From Auanema rhodensis (taxonomy: Eukaryota > Nematoda > Chromadorea > Rhabditida > Rhabditidae), in assembly GCA_964057225.1 (NCBI GenBank), contig OZ059900.1:14461638-14525637 (forward strand): 64,000 bases of DNA. Reading direction: 5' to 3'. The translations under genes were made by a program, and so were the position numbers. Every line of letters begins with the position of its first letter. Positions within the stretch are counted from its first letter, which is position 1. Below, in pieces: positions 61,501 through 64,000 of this stretch. The notes under the pieces were generated by a model that was given only the letters and a program-made list of their open reading frames with translations, had not been told where the DNA came from and made no database searches.

Positions 61501-63463
61501 GTATAGCTTCCTTACATTCCTTGAGAGTTGCGGCTTCGACGTAAAGTAGAGTGATATTGTTTTCTCTAATGAACAGTCTATCGTGAGCACATGTTCTGTA
61601 GATTTCTTTGGAGCATTTCCAAGCCTCCCATTCCTTGTAATGCATGTTTTCTGCGAATAATTCGACGTTAGTAATTTGAACTCCATCCTTGTGTATGTTT
61701 TCTGAGCATAAAGTTGGCCGAGGGGGTTCGAGAAAGATGCCTCCTCGTGTTCCGGTGTATAGATGGTAGGTGTTGTCTGCGTGACAAGGAAGTATTGTCA
61801 GTGCCATGATGGAAAGGAAGAGAGGTGTGAATGGAAGTTTCTTGTTGCTCATGCGGGGTGTTTCATTGTTAACTTGGTTAACATGGAATCGTACTGATGG
61901 GCTTCTTGTGCGATTTCTGTAGCGCGAATTAGGTCCATATGATTCATGGTGATCTCTGTTCTGGTATCTTCGATCGTACTGGTTTCCGCGATGATAGTTG
62001 TTATTATATCTGTTATCGTAACGGTCGTTATACCTATTATTTCTGTGTGGGCTACGGTAGTTGTTTGGTCCTCTTGAGCGTGGTCTGTTATTCCTGTTCC
62101 TGTCGTTGTATTGATGGTATCTTCCTGTTCTTCTTTCATCGTTATGACGGTATCCTCCTCGTCTTTGGTGCCATGGTTCTTGAGGTCTTTGTGGATGTGA
62201 GGAATTGTCGTGTGGCCTGGATGATAGATGTGGTGCCGGTCCTCTATGAATTTTATCACGCTGTGTAGCTCTCATGTGATTGATGTGCTCGTTATTGATA
62301 TTCAAATCATCTAGTCCATCGGTTAAGTTGTTGATGAAGGAAGAGGGGTCCTCATCTGCTTCAACGGTTTCAGCGATTGTGACGGCTGATTCAAAGGTGG
62401 TTGGGCTTCGATTATTGACGTGCGTACGTAGTTGTTTCCGTAATCCACCAAGGAAAGCTACACGTAATATACGTTCGTCAGCATCGGTGTTCATATCGCT
62501 TGCTTCATAAGCCAGATTTCGACAGCGTTGTGCAAAATGGTTGACAGTTTCACTCTCTCCTTGCTTCATGCGAGTGAGTCTGGTGAACGCGGCATCTCGC
62601 TTCTCTTGAGGTTGAAGTTTGAGAGACAAAATGCGCTTTACGTTATTCCATCCTTGACGTATTTCGTCCGGAGTTATGCAACGTAAAGCATCGGCTGCTT
62701 TGTCCGTCCCCAACAATAGATAGAGGTGCGACAGACGCTCAGCCATGGGTACTTGTAACGCGTCAAAATAACCTTCCAATCTCCTCATGTAGAGGTTAAA
62801 AGGTACTGCTCCATCATACAAGGTGTGTTTATGGTGGCGAATAGAAACAGTGTTCGTGGGTAGCATGCGGAAATTAGAGTTGTTTTGGGTTTGATCATTG
62901 GAGTTTGGGTGGTCATCCATCCGGTCAGTCATCTGAGCGATTTTTCTCTTCTCTGCAACATTCAAATTGAAATTGGTGGTTACTTCCGACGGAGAAGATA
63001 CAGGAGAAGAAGATTGCCCATGTAATGATTGATCGGATGAAGAGGGAGAATTTCGAGGAAGAGGAGAAGACAGAATAGCAGTATTTGGGTATGAAGATAA
63101 AATTTGAGAATAATTTTTACGAGGGGAAGTATTTGTGCTAACATTACTAGAGCTTTTTATAACATTAGAAGTGCGTTTTGGAGTTTGTTTGCTAATAGAC
63201 GCTTTAATTTTACTTAGAGTAATAGCGTGGCGAGAAGTTTTAATAGCTGTTGTGCCTATTTTCTTCGCGGGGGTACCCGGTATAGCGGGTGGTTTCTTTG
63301 CAGCAGTAGGTCGGCGCTTCGTGTCCGGCTCATAAACATTTGGAGGTCCTCTTTTTCTTTGATTCCGCTCGAGTACTGGCTCGACGTGCGTATCATTACC
63401 GGGGGCTGCGCTCTGTGGATTTGTTTTATCCTGCGGAGGATTTTTACTCTTCGAGTCCGTCAT
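55526..63463 (-). CDS. Gypsy-3 Gag-Env-Pol polyprotein, truncated in integrase
   Basis: 2645 codons open from Met 63463, which follows a predicted splice acceptor at 63477-63490. Order: Pro/Ser/Lys-rich N-terminus; capsid-like Gag about 210-370; Arg/Asn/Tyr-rich nucleocapsid about 395-530 without zinc knuckle; signal peptide about 540-560, here with a Met (MSNKK) just before it; Cys-rich ectodomain; basic cleavage site (RRQKRK) near 811; Thr-rich stretch about 1091-1138, shorter than in Gypsy-1; gB-like segment about 1254-1301; transmembrane helix about 1483-1516; protease DTGA at 1609; RT with YLDD at 2045-2048; RNase H near 2258; integrase zinc domain about 2408-2451 and DD35E D2482, D2542, E2578. 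The frame ends soon after, at the 20-bp duplication, so the integrase C-terminal domain is lost. Gag, Env, protease and RT look intact; integration competence is doubtful. Confidence 0.93.
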   Translation of the reverse strand: MTDSKSKNPPQDKTNPQSAAPGNDTHVEPVLERNQRKRGPPNVYEPDTKRRPTAAKKPPAIPGTPAKKIGTTAIKTSRHAITLSKIKASISKQTPKRTSNVIKSSSNVSTNTSPRKNYSQILSSYPNTAILSSPLPRNSPSSSDQSLHGQSSSPVSSPSEVTTNFNLNVAEKRKIAQMTDRMDDHPNSNDQTQNNSNFRMLPTNTVSIRHHKHTLYDGAVPFNLYMRRLEGYFDALQVPMAERLSHLYLLLGTDKAADALRCITPDEIRQGWNNVKRILSLKLQPQEKRDAAFTRLTRMKQGESETVNHFAQRCRNLAYEASDMNTDADERILRVAFLGGLRKQLRTHVNNRSPTTFESAVTIAETVEADEDPSSFINNLTDGLDDLNINNEHINHMRATQRDKIHRGPAPHLSSRPHDNSSHPQRPQEPWHQRRGGYRHNDERRTGRYHQYNDRNRNNRPRSRGPNNYRSPHRNNRYNDRYDNRYNNNYHRGNQYDRRYQNRDHHESYGPNSRYRNRTRSPSVRFHVNQVNNETPRMSNKKLPFTPLFLSIMALTILPCHADNTYHLYTGTRGGIFLEPPRPTLCSENIHKDGVQITNVELFAENMHYKEWEAWKCSKEIYRTCAHDRLFIRENNITLLYVEAATLKECKEAIQERRHMDTNLVRTAPGLFKAPLPLNNQSYSFWSTSCTTTPRLTLERGMMTCLHDDIIISDLFLNTEGCAKKAGTCTTHNAIIVWTPPHDHHECDFSSLGNFSALVNNDTVLISEIQSAFILQDQKPDNIATRCLGKDIHATNSGTYIHIPPKETPRRQKRKAPQEYPTRFFNITIYPSLRLTDSSTGIIPMYQKYRNRKRLDNSYSLIDYLKTSSIHVGLTKFLKLDAIAIKETLLWYNYNDTNIAILHALAKAEILLATEIAIAHLLPSELTEKLSKQITIEEFADKLEKRTGDYLERARDIAFEIAQTPAVLATGETIPSLEEYLFQLYPPRMSRRTTPRMDISFYTQIDEVLNFIDYIASHNRLLHISTEEREKESRKWNKLEEESTSPRIIFPNYAIIFEGLAQNFGLPRGTPTTKTISQEESERFQRTYLELIDSLTYSTTTTTTTTTSASTTSSTTHATTTTTFRTTPKPFHTPRTLSPSSTTTPRRYHYYQATTTPFSLPKQLVTRTEIPQISSTVIEPRTTTKRAATTPQQAREVQSHIGQQAHANFLRTRHDIIQKYDEQLRQLDTQSHLQYSTSQLEEEILKAFQKTKKDICRMQNKQLLTWWAILQINPTIGIRTMLRRQDISAKFVAEHLIYVMPCTPIHVTKIYSDHKRNGTCYMETPVDTEHHGELFLIPGTRDISPMGRRIDCMMATTDPYKLDDQWMKENTTLNVTNLSFADELTSIKIDHIKFNNSNIYANLTESSFPFELAISYGSSLASLQATLPGRLKPIFNNKKGISLNPLNILENAIKIPIVVGDIVGNTANEGISSFFTFIGETFKAWLLRTLATIGAIIVIIGLITALIYGIKIYARVTRIPINYIEEDDEERREHPAQETELQPLRRATQDNYHAPLSRYDPDAPLTDSDLLTYLPRYAIKESKINYIGGSRLPFVPISIYNQVFTALWDTGASISYMKESTFNQLPAAKMVAEKTTAVVANKSRFSFLGYTRLPIIIGKTEIDHKILISSDNHCPAPILLGIDFIEALNREGILTSLRPLQNSLLIGDTTVPLAQNYNAWTEKHTITHVVSLETKQFYPGETRSLTLEVNDPASFEQAFIRSSQRTGKMSFAPTTFTPTGYGVQIFATNISSDTIEVQTNQGIGTAYAIPKNTEEQKGQYVPPEARWEDQLPFFPDDFIKDLDVSNSIFTQLERQQLKKIVLRNKEAFLNEDRNIGLFKEPVEHSIPIIEGKVPSFKITYRIPLSQQEEVEKQVEEMLEQGIIEPSFSMTTSPVILVKKKDKTDRFVTDFRALNAITQKQIYVISNIQDILDLAAGARIFSNFDLVSGFFQIPLRSEDRHLTAFTTTSGTYQYCRMPMGLCGAPHTFQNAVRYLQQHVRCKLFVYLDDLLLISESTTKHLQDIDEVLNASAELGLKIKLKKCTFGQQEVKFLGFIVGHEGIKPDPQKVKAIQDYPRPKSITGVRAFMGVVNYFRRFIRNAAGIASPLYDLTKKDKTFTWGDKEEKSFQHLKKALCEAPVLQAPRAKRPYVVESDGSTIAVGAVLLQSADDREPLHPIAFASRKLNRAERNYPPIEIEALALTFAVHQFRTYILGAPIKIITDHRPLTSLMTRKDLIGRLAKFQIVLQEYDIEIIYRPGRLNSVCDALSRCFEDEINEAKERKKKPTIKTTSHQVSTISTVTDLRTIQNDTEWIKETKEKLSNNNAGTQLTDRYIVLNDVLYAKPKSALQTPRAILPSDSSITTPIIEKFHKDPILGAHLGINKTQDSILRRYTWTGIQDDITRYVNRCLDCAKRKNNPHEATVEPMRNFPTVTHPWERVHMDILGPLPRTAKDNRYILSIQDAFSKWIIAIPLIRQTSEEIVSAIMTHLFYVFGRPKKIITDNGSNFVSHEFKSMCDNLGSEHHTTMPYYKNANGQVERLHRTLEEALTSYVNADQDNWDSILPKIVFTINRLPNATTRTPPYDCLFGQTARLPMDKDLETPIKT

Positions 63464-63476
63464 CTTGTTGGTTTTC

Positions 63477-63490
63477 CTGGAAAGGAAATT
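63477..63490 (-). promoter_or_regulatory. Predicted 3' splice acceptor before Gypsy-3 gag
   Basis: AATTTCCTTTCCAG on the minus strand, 13 bases before the Met at 63463; counterpart of the Gypsy-1 site at 10693-10706. Confidence 0.55.
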
Positions 63491-64000
63491 ATTATACCAA
63501 CGATGCGAATCTTATAAAAATATATATACAACGTGAGAGGCAATATGGGGTTGTATGCGTGACGCTTGCTAGGGGGCCAGCCTGCAGCGAATCTTCTAAC
63601 GGAGAATTGCTCAATCGGGTACATACACGGGCCTGTGACCGGTGCGCCCTTTCTAGGATCAAGTTCCCATCTCTCGAATAGGCGTGAAATATACGACGGT
63701 GATCTAAGCAGTATTCCCTTTCAGTCTTTCGACAAGATTAGGTGCTCAGGCCTCGTACATTCACTTTCCCAGACTTCTCTTGCCTATGAAAAATCACAGA
63801 AATCGCTCCCTTAACGAAATTCTGCTCCCCTGATTTTTCATGGTGAGACCACTCTAACACTTTCATTCTCGACTAATTCTGTCGTAATTTTCAAATTTGC
63901 AAAAATAGGACCAAAAAGGGATCTTCAAAATCAGGAATGCGTACGTCTTATATCAAAAATAGTGGTTGCCTCCGCTCAGTTCTCGAGACAGTCTGGTATT
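63491..64000 (-). other. Gypsy-3 5' leader, noncoding, partial
   Basis: About 510 bp of leader before the window ends. It holds the GAGACCACTCT block at 63845-63855 and the GCGTACGTCTTAT...CCTCCGCTC...GTCTGG.ATT blocks at 63940-64000 (plus-strand reading) shared with Gypsy-1. No gene is seen. Confidence 0.6.

Larger units (their letters stand above)
53040..64000 (-). mobile_element. Gypsy-3: Gypsy-class element with gag-env-pol order, broken and cut by the window end
   Basis: Same gene order as Gypsy-1: gag, glycoprotein, protease, RT, RNase H, integrase, accessory frame, LTR. The proteins are clearly related but diverged. Only the 3' LTR is in the window; the 5' LTR lies beyond 64000. The flank at 53036-53039 (CAGT) should recur after the far LTR if integration was simple. 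The integrase region has a 20-bp tandem duplication and an in-frame stop. Confidence 0.92.

Overview
This window is eukaryotic and AT-rich, and reads as invertebrate, most likely nematode. It is a tandem array of tRNA-Asp(GTC) genes invaded by envelope-bearing LTR retroelements. The nematode reading rests on three things: BEL/Pao elements with a phlebovirus Gc-like envelope and elements with a herpesvirus gB-like envelope (both env types have been reported in nematode retroelements), TTTCAG-type splice acceptors in element leaders and LTRs, and a close match of one primer-binding site to the 3' end of a C. elegans-type tRNA-Gln. No host protein-coding gene was found.

Layout. 1-22 is the edge of an array unit. 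23-12368 is a complete Gypsy-class element (Gypsy-1, minus strand) with apparently identical 417-bp LTRs and a TAAG target duplication. 12369-17378 is array segment A (11 tRNA-Asp genes, minus strand). 17379-27345 is a complete BEL/Pao element (BEL-2, minus) with 859-bp LTRs and an AAAAC duplication. 27346-42847 is array again (34 tRNA genes, minus), interrupted by two 386-bp solo LTRs at 33755 and 41614. These two mark a 7.86-kb duplicated block of 17 units. 42848-52604 is a second BEL/Pao element (BEL-3, plus) with dissimilar LTRs and no target duplication; the array is inverted on its far side (one tRNA gene, plus strand). 53040 to the window end is a second Gypsy-class element (Gypsy-3, minus) that runs off the window and carries coding lesions.

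The 46 tRNA genes sit in units of about 438-439 bp, nearly all with an identical gene body. Three independent Gypsy insertions (Gypsy-1, the solo LTR, Gypsy-3) fall within about 12 bp of one another in the unit, 65-76 bp upstream of the tRNA 5' end. This suggests targeting to Pol III genes.

The Gypsy elements have an unusual gene order: gag, then a membrane glycoprotein with signal peptide, basic cleavage site, Thr-rich mucin-like stretch, gB-like segment and transmembrane helix, then protease, RT, RNase H and integrase, all in one frame. Each also has a small accessory frame between pol and the 3' LTR. The BEL elements have the order gag-PR-RT-RH-IN-env in one frame. BEL-3 adds a separate zinc-knuckle accessory gene. 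Gypsy-1 and BEL-2 look recent and uninterrupted; Gypsy-3 is broken in the integrase C-terminal region.
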